Assembly (NCBI RefSeq): GCF_001908275.1
Contig: NZ_CP018620.1
Span: 2,914,001-2,978,000 of the forward strand
Reading direction: 5' to 3'
From: Paenibacillus xylanexedens
GTDB lineage: Bacteria > Bacillota > Bacilli > Paenibacillales > Paenibacillaceae
Length of the DNA stretch: 64,000 bases
The translations under genes were made by a program, and so were the position numbers. Below are positions 8,944 to 18,336 of the stretch, in pieces. The notes under the pieces were generated by a model. It searched no databases. It was not told the origin of the DNA and was given only the letters and a program-made list of their open reading frames with translations. Numbering within the stretch: the stretch's first letter is position 1; every line of letters begins with the position of its first letter.

Positions 8944-11766
8944 ATGCATTTGAGAAAATGGTGGAGCTTGTGCTTGTCGGCTGTATTGATCTTCAGTTTG
9001 TTCCCAAGTGTGGGAACAGGAGGGACACGTGCTTCGGCAGCGGACGTTAAGACTGGCGATGATGAAGTACTGTTCAAGGCTGATTTTGAAGATGGTGTGT
9101 TGGGACAATGGCGTCCACGTGCAAGTGAAAAGCTTGATATCGTAACGCAAGTAGGTCATGACAGTACACGCAGCCTGAGAACCTCTTCACGTACCGAAAC
9201 GTTCCATGGACCCTTAATTGAAGTAATAGATCATGTACAGAAGGGCAGCACGGTTCATATTTCATTTTGGGCCATGTACGATGAAGGACCGGACAGTCAG
9301 GTCATTAACGGTTCACTGGAGAAAGAGTACAATAACGACGCTTCAAGTCGAGAATATGCTACGTTTGCCTCTGCAACTCTGAACAAAGGACAGTGGAAAA
9401 AAATCGAGGCGGATGTGGTGATCCCCGAAGAAAATAGTGGCATCACCGGATTCCGCATGTATGTGGAGACACCATGGAAGACGTCAGAGGAAGTGACGCC
9501 GGCAGATACGATTTCATTTTACGTGGATGATGTTCTGATTACGGCTGCTCAGAAAATTGAAATTGAGAAGGATATTCCGAATCTGGTCGATATCGTGGGA
9601 CAAAATTACGCAATGGGAGCTGCCATCAACCAGTCTGCACTAGACGCGGAAAACCAGCATTCCCAGTTGTTGACGAAACACTTTAATAGTATTACAGCGG
9701 ACAATTTTATGAAAATGGATGCGATGCAGCCCAAGGAAGGAGAGTTTGTCTGGTCAGAGACAGATCGACTGGTGAAGTTTGCCGAAGCAAATGACATGGA
9801 AATCAGAGGTCATACGCTGTTATGGCATAGTCAGGTGCCGAATTGGTTCTTTACTGATCCGAATGATGCATCGAAACCTGCCACGCGGGAACAGTTGCTT
9901 GCACGGATGAAAACCCATATTCAAACCATCGTGACCCGGTACAAAGGAAAGGTTCATACATGGGATGTCGTCAATGAAGTCATCTCAGACGGAGGCGGGT
10001 TGCGGAATGAGGCCAGTAACTCCAAGTGGAGAGATATTATTGGGGATGTAGATGGCGACGGAGATGACAGTGATTACATTGAGCTGGCTTTCCGTTATGC
10101 ACGTGAGGCTGACCCCGATGCTGTACTGGTGATTAATGACTATGGAATGGAGGGCAATGGAAACAAGGTGAATGATATGGTGAAGCTTGTAGAGAAGCTG
10201 CTTGCCAAAGGAACACCGATTGATGCGGTTGGATTCCAGATGCATGTATCCATGTACGGACCGGATGTAAAGCTCATTCGTGAGGCTTTTGAGAAAGTGA
10301 TCGCTCTTGGTGTAAATGTACAGGTTACAGAGCTGGACGTTTCGATCTATTCGAGTAATTCTGAACTGGAGATGCCTGTCACAGGTGAATTAATGTTGCA
10401 ACAAGCTTATCGTTATCGTGAACTGTTCGACCTGTTCGACGAGTTGGGAAAACGCGGTGTAATGGACAGCGTTACAGTATGGGGACTTGCGGATGATGGT
10501 ACATGGCTTGATAATCATCCAGTCAAAGGACGCAAAGATGCACCATTGTTATTTGATCGTAAATTAAAAGCAAAACCGGCATTTTGGGCACTGGTGGACC
10601 CTACCACCCTTCCGATCTATCGTAATGAATGGCCAGCACTTAAGGCCAGCCCTTCTTTCCCGAACCACAAAGGACAGGAAGATATTCTTTGGGGTGCTGT
10701 GAAAGGACTCGAAATTAATCATCTGGCAGATGGTACATCTGCGGTTACGGGTGAGGCTCGTATGATGTGGGATGCCAAAAAGGTGAATTTACGAGTGGAA
10801 GTGAAGGATACCACACGTCGCAAAGGGGATCAGGTGCAGGTTTTCCTCGCGGAAGAAGTCAAGGGGACAGGCGCTGCAACTTCTGAAGCTGATCTGTCTG
10901 CCAAGAAGAAAAATCCGCCGTCTGCAAATGGTCAATATACATTTAAACGGGATGGCGGTAAAGGCAAAGATAAAAATACTTACAACGTACAGGAGACAAA
11001 AACCGGGTATGTTGTATACGCATCACTGCCTATGTCAGCTGCTTTACTTACCGAAGGTCAGGTCTTGTCTCTGGATTTTCGGATTACGGATGAACATGCT
11101 GCTGGAAAGATAGCGACCATCGTTTGGAATGATATTTCCAATCAACAGCCTGACAAACCAGCCAACCGGGGCAAACTGAAGCTTGGTTCTGTCTTGAAAC
11201 AAACCAAGGTCACTTATGGCAAACCTGTCATTGATGCAAAAAAGGATAACGTCTGGAAAAAGGCTGCATCTGTTAAAACGGATGTCTGGGTGGTCGGAAA
11301 ATCCGGTGCAACGGCGACTGCACAGCTGTTATGGGATGAGAAATACCTGTACGTATTGGCAGATGTGAAAGATCCTTTGCGAAGCAAATTAAGTTCTAAT
11401 GCACATGAGCAGGATTCAATCGAGATTTTTATCGATCCGAGCAAAGATCAGACAACATTCTATCAGGAGGATGACGCCCAGTACCGGGTCAATTTTGATA
11501 ATGAGGCTTCTTTTGGTGGAAATGCACGGAAAGAAAGTTTCAAATCAGCTACCCGATTAACAAGCGGAGGGTATACAGTTGAAGTGGCAATCCCACTAGA
11601 TAGCGTTCGTGCTGAAGGGCAACGATGGATTGGATTCGATCTTCAAGTTAATGATGATGGCGCGGGGGATGGCAAGCGAAGCAGTGTGTCCATCTGGAGT
11701 GACTCATCAGGTAATTCTTATCAAGATACTTCCGGTTTTGGCAGTCTGTTACTGACTCGTAAATAG
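8944..11766 (+). CDS. Secreted modular endo-1,4-beta-xylanase (GH10 with CBMs)
   Basis: This 940-residue exported enzyme hydrolyses internal beta-1,4 linkages of xylan. Residues 1-32 form a signal peptide (KWW, hydrophobic core, cleavage near RASA-ADV). Residues about 40-200 look like a CBM22/CBM4_9 carbohydrate-binding module. The GH10 barrel runs about 210-560, with acid/base E345 in WDVVNEVI and nucleophile E463 in QVTELDVS. Two tandem CBM9-like modules follow (about 575-750 and 755-940), each beginning DILWGAVKGL or DNVWKKAASV. No SLH anchor is present, so it is probably released. The start has an AAGGAGGAG ribosome-binding site. The GH10 call is very secure; module limits are approximate. 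Confidence 0.94.
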   Translation: MHLRKWWSLCLSAVLIFSLFPSVGTGGTRASAADVKTGDDEVLFKADFEDGVLGQWRPRASEKLDIVTQVGHDSTRSLRTSSRTETFHGPLIEVIDHVQKGSTVHISFWAMYDEGPDSQVINGSLEKEYNNDASSREYATFASATLNKGQWKKIEADVVIPEENSGITGFRMYVETPWKTSEEVTPADTISFYVDDVLITAAQKIEIEKDIPNLVDIVGQNYAMGAAINQSALDAENQHSQLLTKHFNSITADNFMKMDAMQPKEGEFVWSETDRLVKFAEANDMEIRGHTLLWHSQVPNWFFTDPNDASKPATREQLLARMKTHIQTIVTRYKGKVHTWDVVNEVISDGGGLRNEASNSKWRDIIGDVDGDGDDSDYIELAFRYAREADPDAVLVINDYGMEGNGNKVNDMVKLVEKLLAKGTPIDAVGFQMHVSMYGPDVKLIREAFEKVIALGVNVQVTELDVSIYSSNSELEMPVTGELMLQQAYRYRELFDLFDELGKRGVMDSVTVWGLADDGTWLDNHPVKGRKDAPLLFDRKLKAKPAFWALVDPTTLPIYRNEWPALKASPSFPNHKGQEDILWGAVKGLEINHLADGTSAVTGEARMMWDAKKVNLRVEVKDTTRRKGDQVQVFLAEEVKGTGAATSEADLSAKKKNPPSANGQYTFKRDGGKGKDKNTYNVQETKTGYVVYASLPMSAALLTEGQVLSLDFRITDEHAAGKIATIVWNDISNQQPDKPANRGKLKLGSVLKQTKVTYGKPVIDAKKDNVWKKAASVKTDVWVVGKSGATATAQLLWDEKYLYVLADVKDPLRSKLSSNAHEQDSIEIFIDPSKDQTTFYQEDDAQYRVNFDNEASFGGNARKESFKSATRLTSGGYTVEVAIPLDSVRAEGQRWIGFDLQVNDDGAGDGKRSSVSIWSDSSGNSYQDTSGFGSLLLTRK

Positions 11767-11943
11767 ACTATTTAGTTGTGAATTGGAATATGAGAATGTT
11801 AGCTATTCAACATTGTATATCTGGAAATAAGTGTTGATTTTAAAGGCTGGGACGTTTAGACTATATACATTCATATAAACGGGTTCCAATGTATGACAAC
11901 GGCTTCAACTAAGTCTGTTGTCACGAGTCAAATGATGCGGAGG

Positions 11944-11983
11944 GAGTGCCTGTCATCCAGACAGCGCACTCGCTTCTTTTTTA
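11944..11983 (+). terminator. Hairpin with T-run between xylanase and GGDEF-EAL gene
   Basis: GAGTGC-CTGTC-ATCCA-GACAG-C-GCACTC (11944-11971) precedes a T-rich stretch. It could end the xylanase transcript, or act in the leader of the next gene, whose start is 60 bases downstream. Confidence 0.65.
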
Positions 11984-12031
11984 CATTTTTGCATACATAC
12001 AAGGCATTTCCCGGTTGAAAGGACAGAGTGA

Positions 12032-14506
12032 GTGGAGCACCTACATGGCACGTACAACTTAGAACTTGTTATTTTATCCTATATTATTGCATCGTTAGCT
12101 TCATACGCTGCCCTTGACCTTGCAGGCCGTGTAAGTCAGGCTAGCGGGATGGCGCGGAATGTATGGCTTACCTGCGGTGCAGTATCGATGGGGCTGGGAA
12201 TCTGGTCCATGCATTTCGTAGGTATGCTGGCTTTTGTTCTGCCTACGCAAGTCTCCTATTCCACCGGTAAGGTTGTTTTATCTGTTCTACTTGCTATTGT
12301 CGCATCGGGGGTGGCCTTGAACATTGCGGGTAGACAATCGGGCAGGATAAGCAAACTCATGATTGCTGGAGTACTGATGACGGCGGGGATCAGCTCAATG
12401 CATTATGTGGGAATGGCAGCGATGTCAATTCCGGTTACGTATGAACCAGGCAGAGTGGTGTTATCCATTCTGATTGCAGCGCTTGCTTCATTTGCGGCAT
12501 TGTGGCTCATGTTTTTCTTCCGTTATCATCAATCAAGACATACCTGGGTTTACAAGATGGGCAGCGGTCTCATAATGGGTATTGGAATCTCTGGCATGCA
12601 TTATACCGGGATGTCAGCCGCACATTTCCATCATTCACATGGCTCGATGGTAAGTTCAGGTATGCAGATTGAGCCAGGCATTCTCGCCTACTTGATCGCA
12701 TCGGGCACATTTATTGCTTTGGGCTTGACGTTGTTTGGCATATTTATCAATCAGCGAATGTCACAGAAAGATCAACGGATTCATGAGAATGAGCAATGGT
12801 ATCAGGCCCTGTATCATAACCATTCGGATGCCATTATTTCAGTGAATAAGGAAGGTATTGTCAAAGGGATTAATGCTGCTGTAACAACAATCACCGGATA
12901 TCCTGAAAAAGAGGTCATGGATCGTTCCATTGATGAGATCGCTCAGCAAATCGATATAGAGTGGATAAGTGAATTTGATTCCATCGATTGGGATGATCAT
13001 GGGCTGGAGCAGGCGCACTACATGGCCAAAATGAGAGACGTGCAGGGTGAACTTCTGGACCTTAGTATTGTTGTAGTTCCTGTTGTCATTGATGGCAGAC
13101 ATGTGGGAAGTCACATTTTGATCAAAGACGTAACCGAGGAGAAACAGGCTCAGGAGAAGATTCGTCACCAAGCTTTGCATGATCCGTTGACGGGGTTGCC
13201 CAATCGGCGCAAGTTGGATGATGTGCTGGCTTGTACGATTAACGATTCAGCAGAAAAAGGGAATTCTTTTGCCGTTATGGTGATGGATATAGATCGTTTC
13301 AAGATGATTAATGACTCGCTGGGACATTCCATTGGAGATGTATTTTTAAGAGAAGTGAGCAACCGGATCATGAAAGCCATAGAAGCTTCTGATCCGTTGG
13401 CTATGGAGAATGTCATGCTGGCCCGGATGGGCGGTGACGAGTTCACACTCGTTGTAACCCAGGATCAAGCGACAGAAGTAAGAGTGGCAGAACTTGCAAA
13501 ACAGATTGTTGAAGCCATTCAGTTACCTTATCGACTGAAGGAGAATGACTTTTACGTAACCGCCAGCATTGGAATTGCGATGTATCCGGATCATGGAGTG
13601 GGCGTGGATGCTTTGCTGAAACATGCAGACTCCGCCATGTATGAAGTGAAGAAAAACGGCAAAAATGGTTTCCAATTCTACACGGCCCAACTGGATTCGG
13701 AACTATATGAACGCATTGAGCTGGAGGGTTATCTTCGTAAAGCTTTGGAACGCGATGAGATGGTCCTGTACTATCAACCACAGATTCGTACCGAGGATAG
13801 CCGCATGATTGGTGTAGAGGCTCTTATACGTTGGAACCATCCACTCAAAGGTCTGCTCGCACCCAATGTGTTTATCCCGCTTGCAGAAGAGACAGGCATG
13901 ATCTATGAGATTGGCAATTGGACGCTGCGGGAAGCATGCAGGCAGATGAAACTCTGGCATGCCAGTGGCGGACCACTCATTCCGGTATCGGTTAACTTGT
14001 CCAGCCAGCAGTTCCACCAATCCAACTTGGTAGAACAGGTCAAGAATGCACTCTTGGAGACAGGGCTGGATGCTCGATATCTGGAACTGGAAATAACAGA
14101 GAGCATGATGATGGATGCAGCCGTATCCACGGCGATTCTTAATGAACTGACGGCACTGGGTGTCAAGATCAGCCTGGATGATTTCGGTACGGGATACAGC
14201 TCACTCAGTTATCTGAAGCATTTCCCGATTCACAAGCTCAAGATTGATCGTTCGTTTGTGACGGACATTACAGAGAGTCACAGCGATCAAGCCATTGTGG
14301 CGACCATTATATCGATGGCACAGAATCTCAAGATGGAAGTCATTGCGGAAGGCATTGAGACGAAAGGCCAACTGGATATTCTGATGCAGAATGATTGCCG
14401 GGAGATTCAGGGCTATTATTTCAGTCGCCCACTGCCGGCAAGTGAAGTGGAGCATGATTTTTTTGTGCCGCTGCGATTGCAGGGTAATGGCACACCAACA
14501 GTATAA
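12032..14506 (+). CDS. MHYT-PAS-GGDEF-EAL membrane sensor for cyclic-di-GMP
   Basis: This 824-residue membrane protein probably makes and/or degrades cyclic-di-GMP. The N-terminal about 240 residues form seven helices with three MHYT-type motifs (MHFVGM, MHYVGM, MHYTGM), a proposed metal/gas sensor. A PAS domain follows (about 260-375). The GGDEF domain (about 380-540) has an intact GGDEF signature near 467-471, and the EAL domain (about 560-815) retains E596 in EALIRW and the DDFGTGYSSL loop, so both activities could be functional. Translation starts at GTG with AAAGGA upstream; no in-frame ATG fits. Two HD-GYP proteins occur elsewhere in this window, so this chromosome region is rich in cyclic-di-GMP proteins. 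Confidence 0.93.
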   Translation: MEHLHGTYNLELVILSYIIASLASYAALDLAGRVSQASGMARNVWLTCGAVSMGLGIWSMHFVGMLAFVLPTQVSYSTGKVVLSVLLAIVASGVALNIAGRQSGRISKLMIAGVLMTAGISSMHYVGMAAMSIPVTYEPGRVVLSILIAALASFAALWLMFFFRYHQSRHTWVYKMGSGLIMGIGISGMHYTGMSAAHFHHSHGSMVSSGMQIEPGILAYLIASGTFIALGLTLFGIFINQRMSQKDQRIHENEQWYQALYHNHSDAIISVNKEGIVKGINAAVTTITGYPEKEVMDRSIDEIAQQIDIEWISEFDSIDWDDHGLEQAHYMAKMRDVQGELLDLSIVVVPVVIDGRHVGSHILIKDVTEEKQAQEKIRHQALHDPLTGLPNRRKLDDVLACTINDSAEKGNSFAVMVMDIDRFKMINDSLGHSIGDVFLREVSNRIMKAIEASDPLAMENVMLARMGGDEFTLVVTQDQATEVRVAELAKQIVEAIQLPYRLKENDFYVTASIGIAMYPDHGVGVDALLKHADSAMYEVKKNGKNGFQFYTAQLDSELYERIELEGYLRKALERDEMVLYYQPQIRTEDSRMIGVEALIRWNHPLKGLLAPNVFIPLAEETGMIYEIGNWTLREACRQMKLWHASGGPLIPVSVNLSSQQFHQSNLVEQVKNALLETGLDARYLELEITESMMMDAAVSTAILNELTALGVKISLDDFGTGYSSLSYLKHFPIHKLKIDRSFVTDITESHSDQAIVATIISMAQNLKMEVIAEGIETKGQLDILMQNDCREIQGYYFSRPLPASEVEHDFFVPLRLQGNGTPTV

Positions 14507-14558
14507 TCAGAGTGAACATTTCAATTAAAGGATTTTACAGTTTAGCTGAACTATATCT

Positions 14559-14603
14559 TAAACGGCAAGTCCCTAATCACGTGTAGGGAACTTGCCGTTT
14601 TAG
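14559..14603 (+). terminator. Terminator after the GGDEF-EAL gene
   Basis: AACGGCAAGT...CCCTA pairs with TAGGG...ACTTGCCGTT, followed by TTAGTTTTT. The stem resembles the hairpin at 16819-16858 on the far side of the HipA-like insert. Confidence 0.8.
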
Positions 14604-14789
14604 TTTTTAGAGCAGTTTTTTAAGGGGAATGATTAGAAAAGAAGGCGTCAGGGCCTGCTGTATTTTATATGATTGATATCATTGGTAATCCTAAGATTGA
14701 TGGCTGAGATGCAACATGGTTGTATGCTATAATTCAGGTGAAAGATCTATCTAGCAGTTTAGCAATATCATTGAAGGAGGTTGCGAAGG

Positions 14790-15008
14790 ATGAACTTTAG
14801 TCTTAAGGCTCCTGATGGCACTGTCATTGAATCCTATGAGAAGGATCATAAGGAATTCATTCGTATTGCCGGTCTGGAATATGAAGTTTATAACCGGGTG
14901 GATGAGCTAGACTCCGATCCGGAGATACGGCAAATGATTGAAGCTTCCGAGAAAGACATTAAACAAGGCAAGCTGTATTCAACAGATGACTTGATTGGGC
15001 TAAAGTAA
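14790..15008 (+). CDS. Small hypothetical protein, antitoxin-like C-terminus
   Basis: This 72-residue acidic protein has a clear AAGGAGG ribosome-binding site 8 bases before ATG 14790. The C-terminal segment, MIEASEKDIKQGKLYSTDDLIG, resembles the tail of Phd/YefM- or RelB-like antitoxins, but no toxin-sized partner overlaps it. Its base composition is like the host neighbours rather than the AT-rich kinase gene 108 bases downstream. It may be an unrelated chromosomal gene. I do not recognise the family. Confidence 0.6.
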   Translation: MNFSLKAPDGTVIESYEKDHKEFIRIAGLEYEVYNRVDELDSDPEIRQMIEASEKDIKQGKLYSTDDLIGLK

Positions 15009-15041
15009 GAGTGGTTGATATAGACTCACATGTACACAACA

Positions 15042-15047
15042 TATAAT
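15042..15047 (+). promoter_or_regulatory. Candidate -10 box for the HipA-like operon
   Basis: A perfect TATAAT lies 70 bases before the kinase start in an AT-rich leader. TTGATA at 15015-15020 is too far away (21 bases) to be an ideal -35. It suggests the pair has its own promoter. Confidence 0.35.
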
Positions 15048-15116
15048 TTAATAAAACGAGGGTAATTCTCCAATACATTTAAGTAAGAAATCCTGCAAAT
15101 AGGAGCCGAACAGTCT

Positions 15117-16076
15117 ATGTATACTATCCTGGATATTAGTAATTGGAAAAGCGAAACATTAAGTGTATCTGGCTCCAAAGAGAAAAGATGGTATCGGCAT
15201 CCAGAAAATAATAAATTAGTTTTATTTAAATTGCCCGTTTCTTTGACAAGTGGAAACAAAATCATCGAGGAAGTAACGGGAGAGATGTGGTCCGAGAAAT
15301 TAGCTTCTGACATAGGAAAAGTATTAGGTTTTAATGTTCATAAAGTTGATATAGGGTGTGTTGAGGCGAGTCCTGTTTTTTTTCGAGATTATTATTTAGA
15401 TGAAGCAAGATTTCAAGGCGTTTCATTAATATATGGTGCATTGTGTCATTCATTTATAGAGGAAGACTTGGAGAGTCTTATTGAGGGCGCTGACATGATC
15501 ATGGAATTCGATGATAGTTACGACCGCCAGCGTTTAAAAGGAAACAAAGAAATATATAGTTATCAATTATTATTAAAGTTGTTTGCTCAGAGAAATATGT
15601 TGGATGACTTATATAAAATGATTATATTTGACACACTTATCGGGAACACAGATAGACATCAGGATAACTTTGGGATAGTCAGAGATGAAGTTTCTTCGAG
15701 AATCAGTTTTGCGCCATTCTACGATAACTCATCGTCTCTTGGTAGAGAGTTACCTGAACGTAGAATAGAACTAATGTTTAAGGACAAACAAATGTTCCAT
15801 TCCTATCTATTTAATAAGAAAGCATCTCCCCAGATACGTTGGGGGCATATTGAAGATAATAGGAAAATGAATTTTTTTGAATTTTTAAAAAAGGTGATTC
15901 AAATATCTCCTGAGATTAAAAAATACGCTTCATCGCTTTTACAATTAACTGATACTAAAATTTATCAGTGTATTAATGAAATTCCTTCTGTTGTAATGAG
16001 TGATATTCAAAAGGAATTTGTTAACAGGTTTTTAGTTGTACGGCGTGACTTAATGTTAGAGGAGTTATTGAAATGA
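15117..16076 (+). CDS. HipA-like serine/threonine kinase lacking the N-terminal subdomain
   Basis: This 319-residue protein has HipA-fold kinase motifs. K38 in VLFKLP is the likely ATP-anchoring lysine. A helix containing TGEMWSEKLASDIGKVLGF follows, then the catalytic loop GNTDRHQDNFG (176-186) and the metal-binding DNSSSL (203-208). It is about 120 residues shorter than E. coli HipA and lacks the N-terminal HipN subdomain, resembling HipT of the split HipBST systems. It overlaps the next gene by ATGA and is visibly more AT-rich than flanking genes, a sign of horizontal acquisition. No HipB-type DNA-binding gene is adjacent. RBS: AGGAG, spacing 11. The target is unknown. Confidence 0.8.
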   Translation: MYTILDISNWKSETLSVSGSKEKRWYRHPENNKLVLFKLPVSLTSGNKIIEEVTGEMWSEKLASDIGKVLGFNVHKVDIGCVEASPVFFRDYYLDEARFQGVSLIYGALCHSFIEEDLESLIEGADMIMEFDDSYDRQRLKGNKEIYSYQLLLKLFAQRNMLDDLYKMIIFDTLIGNTDRHQDNFGIVRDEVSSRISFAPFYDNSSSLGRELPERRIELMFKDKQMFHSYLFNKKASPQIRWGHIEDNRKMNFFEFLKKVIQISPEIKKYASSLLQLTDTKIYQCINEIPSVVMSDIQKEFVNRFLVVRRDLMLEELLK

Positions 16077-16798
16077 AATATATTTATAATAAACTTTTGG
16101 TATTTTGGAAAGGTCCGCAAGGGGAAAATTTTTTAGTGGGAATTCTTGAAAAAAAGAACAAAGTATACATTTTTCAATACGAAAATAACTCTCTAAATGC
16201 CGCTAAAGAACATGGTTTTTCGCCTTTCATCGGCTTTAGTGACGAAATTAAAGTGTATAAAAGTGATAAATTATTCTCAATTTTTGAGCGAAGAACTCCA
16301 GGTGTTAACAGAGCTGTTTTCAAGAAGTTACTGGAAGAACATAATCTCAGCAATGGAGAAGATCTAGTATGGGACTACTTATGTTTGACTAAAGGCAGAT
16401 TAGCAACAGATTCGCTTTCACTTATCGCTCCTGTTGTGTATGAAAATCAATCGTTATTATTAGATATCGAAATTGCAGGATGGTCATATACAAAAAAAAA
16501 TAATAAACAATTATCAAAGGATACTAGGTTAGCTTTGCAATACGACAATGACAATCCAAACGATGAAATGGCTATTCAGGTTCTGAATTTCGAGACTAAT
16601 GAAAAAGTTGGATATATCATGAAGCCTTTCAATAAATTATATTATTGTTTAATGGAGAATGGGTTTTCATTAATTCCTACAATTTATATCTTTAATAAAG
16701 AAGATGGAAGGCCGAGTTTGTTAATTTATTGTCCTCAAATTACGAGAGAGACACTTGAAAAAGAGAAAGAATTTCAATATTTGATTGAATATCGATAA
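16073..16798 (+). CDS. HipN-like plus HIRAN domain protein
   Basis: In this 241-residue protein, residues 1-90 resemble the HipN/HipS subdomain: FWKGPQGENFLVGILEKK, YIFQY, then GFSPFIGF and LFSIFERRTPGVNR. Residues about 127-215 form a HIRAN domain, marked by LDIEIAGWSYT, TRLALQYDNDNPND and AIQVLN...KVGYIMKP. HIRAN domains bind DNA 3' ends in eukaryotic helicases (HLTF); the bacterial role is poorly known. The ATGA overlap with the kinase implies coupled translation. A reasonable inference is a split-HipA module in which this protein supplies the missing regulatory subdomain plus a DNA-sensing domain. AT-rich like its partner. Confidence 0.72.
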   Translation: MKYIYNKLLVFWKGPQGENFLVGILEKKNKVYIFQYENNSLNAAKEHGFSPFIGFSDEIKVYKSDKLFSIFERRTPGVNRAVFKKLLEEHNLSNGEDLVWDYLCLTKGRLATDSLSLIAPVVYENQSLLLDIEIAGWSYTKKNNKQLSKDTRLALQYDNDNPNDEMAIQVLNFETNEKVGYIMKPFNKLYYCLMENGFSLIPTIYIFNKEDGRPSLLIYCPQITRETLEKEKEFQYLIEYR

Positions 16799-16818
16799 TA
16801 TCTTCACAAACATGCCAA

Positions 16819-16858
16819 GCGGCAAGTTCCCGTGTATGTGGAGAACTTGCCACTTTTT
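16819..16858 (+). terminator. Terminator after the HipA-like/HIRAN operon
   Basis: GGCAAGTTC pairs with GAACTTGCC, followed by a run of seven T. It also faces the convergent spoVR gene. The stem is similar in sequence to the hairpin at 14559-14603. Confidence 0.8.
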
Positions 16859-16899
16859 TTGCCTTATCTTTTCGTTTCCAATCATGATAATCGAAAACC

Positions 16900-18336
16900 T
16901 TACATAAACTTGCGGTGGTGCTTCTTGCCGTCATACGTAAACCAGATCGGTTTATCCTCGACACGTGTCTCCACATGTACGGTACGTCCCCAGAGGCGAT
17001 ACAGATAAGGCAGGGTGCGTTCCATATATTTCAGATCCAACTCAATGCCTTCATATTGATGTTTGAGCACGAGTTCCCCTGTCCGCAGATAATCAGCATC
17101 TTGCACGACCAAGTAAGGGGAGCCCCCGTTGACACGTGAAAATACGAGCTGATCCCGTATGTTCTCCCAGGACTTGTCGGTGATTTTCCAGTCCGGGCCT
17201 TTTTTCTCAAATACGTAGAGGTCCAGATCCTCGGTTAATTGTTTGGTCATGTAATTGCGGATAAAGGAGGTATCGGAATCGAATTCACGCACCTCGAACA
17301 TTTTGGCACGACCTTGCCCTGGTTTGCGGCCCCAACGTTCCTGTTCTTCACGGGTTGGGTTTTCCCAGCGCCGTTCAATATCCTCGAAAATCTTCAGTCC
17401 CAAATAATACGGATTCAGACTTTGTTTGGATGGCTGCACCACGGAGGAGTTGAGCTTCGCAAATTCGATCGTATCCTCACTGTTCAGATCGAGTTCACGG
17501 ATAATGCGTTGATGCCAGTAGGATGCCCAGCCTTCATTCATGATTTTGGTTTCCATCTGTGGCCAGAAATATAACATCTCTTCACGCATCATACTCATGA
17601 TATCCCGCTGCCAGTCGGTCAACACTTCGGAGAATTCCTGAATAAACCACATGACATCCTTCTCCGGTTCAGGCGGAAAATGATGGACCTGAATACCTTC
17701 AGCGGGTGCTTCTTCCGTCTGCACGTCATCAAGTGACCATAGATCATCATAGCGACCTTCCGGCCGTGGTTTTTTCTCACCGCGCTGCTCCCGCATTTTC
17801 ATCTCCATGTAACGTTGTTTGTCCAAATGGCGGGGTTTAATCAGCTGTGGGTCCACATGTTCCTGAATTGCGATCACAGCATCGATAAATGCTTCAACCG
17901 CTTCCGTTCCGTACTCCATCTCATAATTGCTGATCCGATCCGCCGTAGCGGCCATGCTTTCAACCATATTACGGTTGGATTTGGAGAAGCGGGCATTGTT
18001 TTTGAAAAAATCGCAGTGTGCCAATACGTGGGCTACGATCAATTTGTTCTGAATCAGGGAATTGCCATCCAGCAAGAAGGCATAACAAGGGTTGGAGTTG
18101 ATGACAAGCTCATAAATTTTGCTGAGTCCAAAATCGTATTGCATTTTCATCTTATGAAATGTTTTGCCAAAGCTCCAGTGGCTGAATCTGGTCGGCATGC
18201 CGTAGGCTCCAAATGTATAAATAATATCCGATGGGCAGATTTCGTACCGCATGGGGTAATAATCCAGACCAAAACCATTGGCAATCTCCATAATCTCGGC
18301 AATAGCGTATTCTAGGTCGCGGATCTCATCTGTCAT
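16900..18336 (-). CDS. spoVR: SpoVR family protein
   Basis: This 478-residue protein is of the SpoVR/YcgB family, linked to spore cortex formation in Bacillus and to the PrkA-YhbH stress module in other bacteria. Hallmarks are [27 protein letters not shown] near the N-terminus, [16 protein letters not shown], and [16 protein letters not shown] in the middle. The start has AAGGAGG upstream and overlaps the yhbH stop (ATGA), so the two are translationally coupled. Family membership is certain; the molecular activity is not known. Confidence 0.93.
   Translation of the reverse strand: MTDEIRDLEYAIAEIMEIANGFGLDYYPMRYEICPSDIIYTFGAYGMPTRFSHWSFGKTFHKMKMQYDFGLSKIYELVINSNPCYAFLLDGNSLIQNKLIVAHVLAHCDFFKNNARFSKSNRNMVESMAATADRISNYEMEYGTEAVEAFIDAVIAIQEHVDPQLIKPRHLDKQRYMEMKMREQRGEKKPRPEGRYDDLWSLDDVQTEEAPAEGIQVHHFPPEPEKDVMWFIQEFSEVLTDWQRDIMSMMREEMLYFWPQMETKIMNEGWASYWHQRIIRELDLNSEDTIEFAKLNSSVVQPSKQSLNPYYLGLKIFEDIERRWENPTREEQERWGRKPGQGRAKMFEVREFDSDTSFIRNYMTKQLTEDLDLYVFEKKGPDWKITDKSWENIRDQLVFSRVNGGSPYLVVQDADYLRTGELVLKHQYEGIELDLKYMERTLPYLYRLWGRTVHVETRVEDKPIWFTYDGKKHHRKFM

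Noticed and set aside
11767..12031. Cyclic-di-GMP riboswitch before the GGDEF-EAL gene
   Set aside because: Only a terminator-like hairpin is visible; conserved GEMM core sequences are missing.
14790..16076. Antitoxin/toxin pairing between the 72-residue protein and the HipA-like kinase
   Set aside because: The genes do not overlap, the small gene has host-like composition, and the kinase seems to have its own promoter; the HIRAN protein is the better partner.
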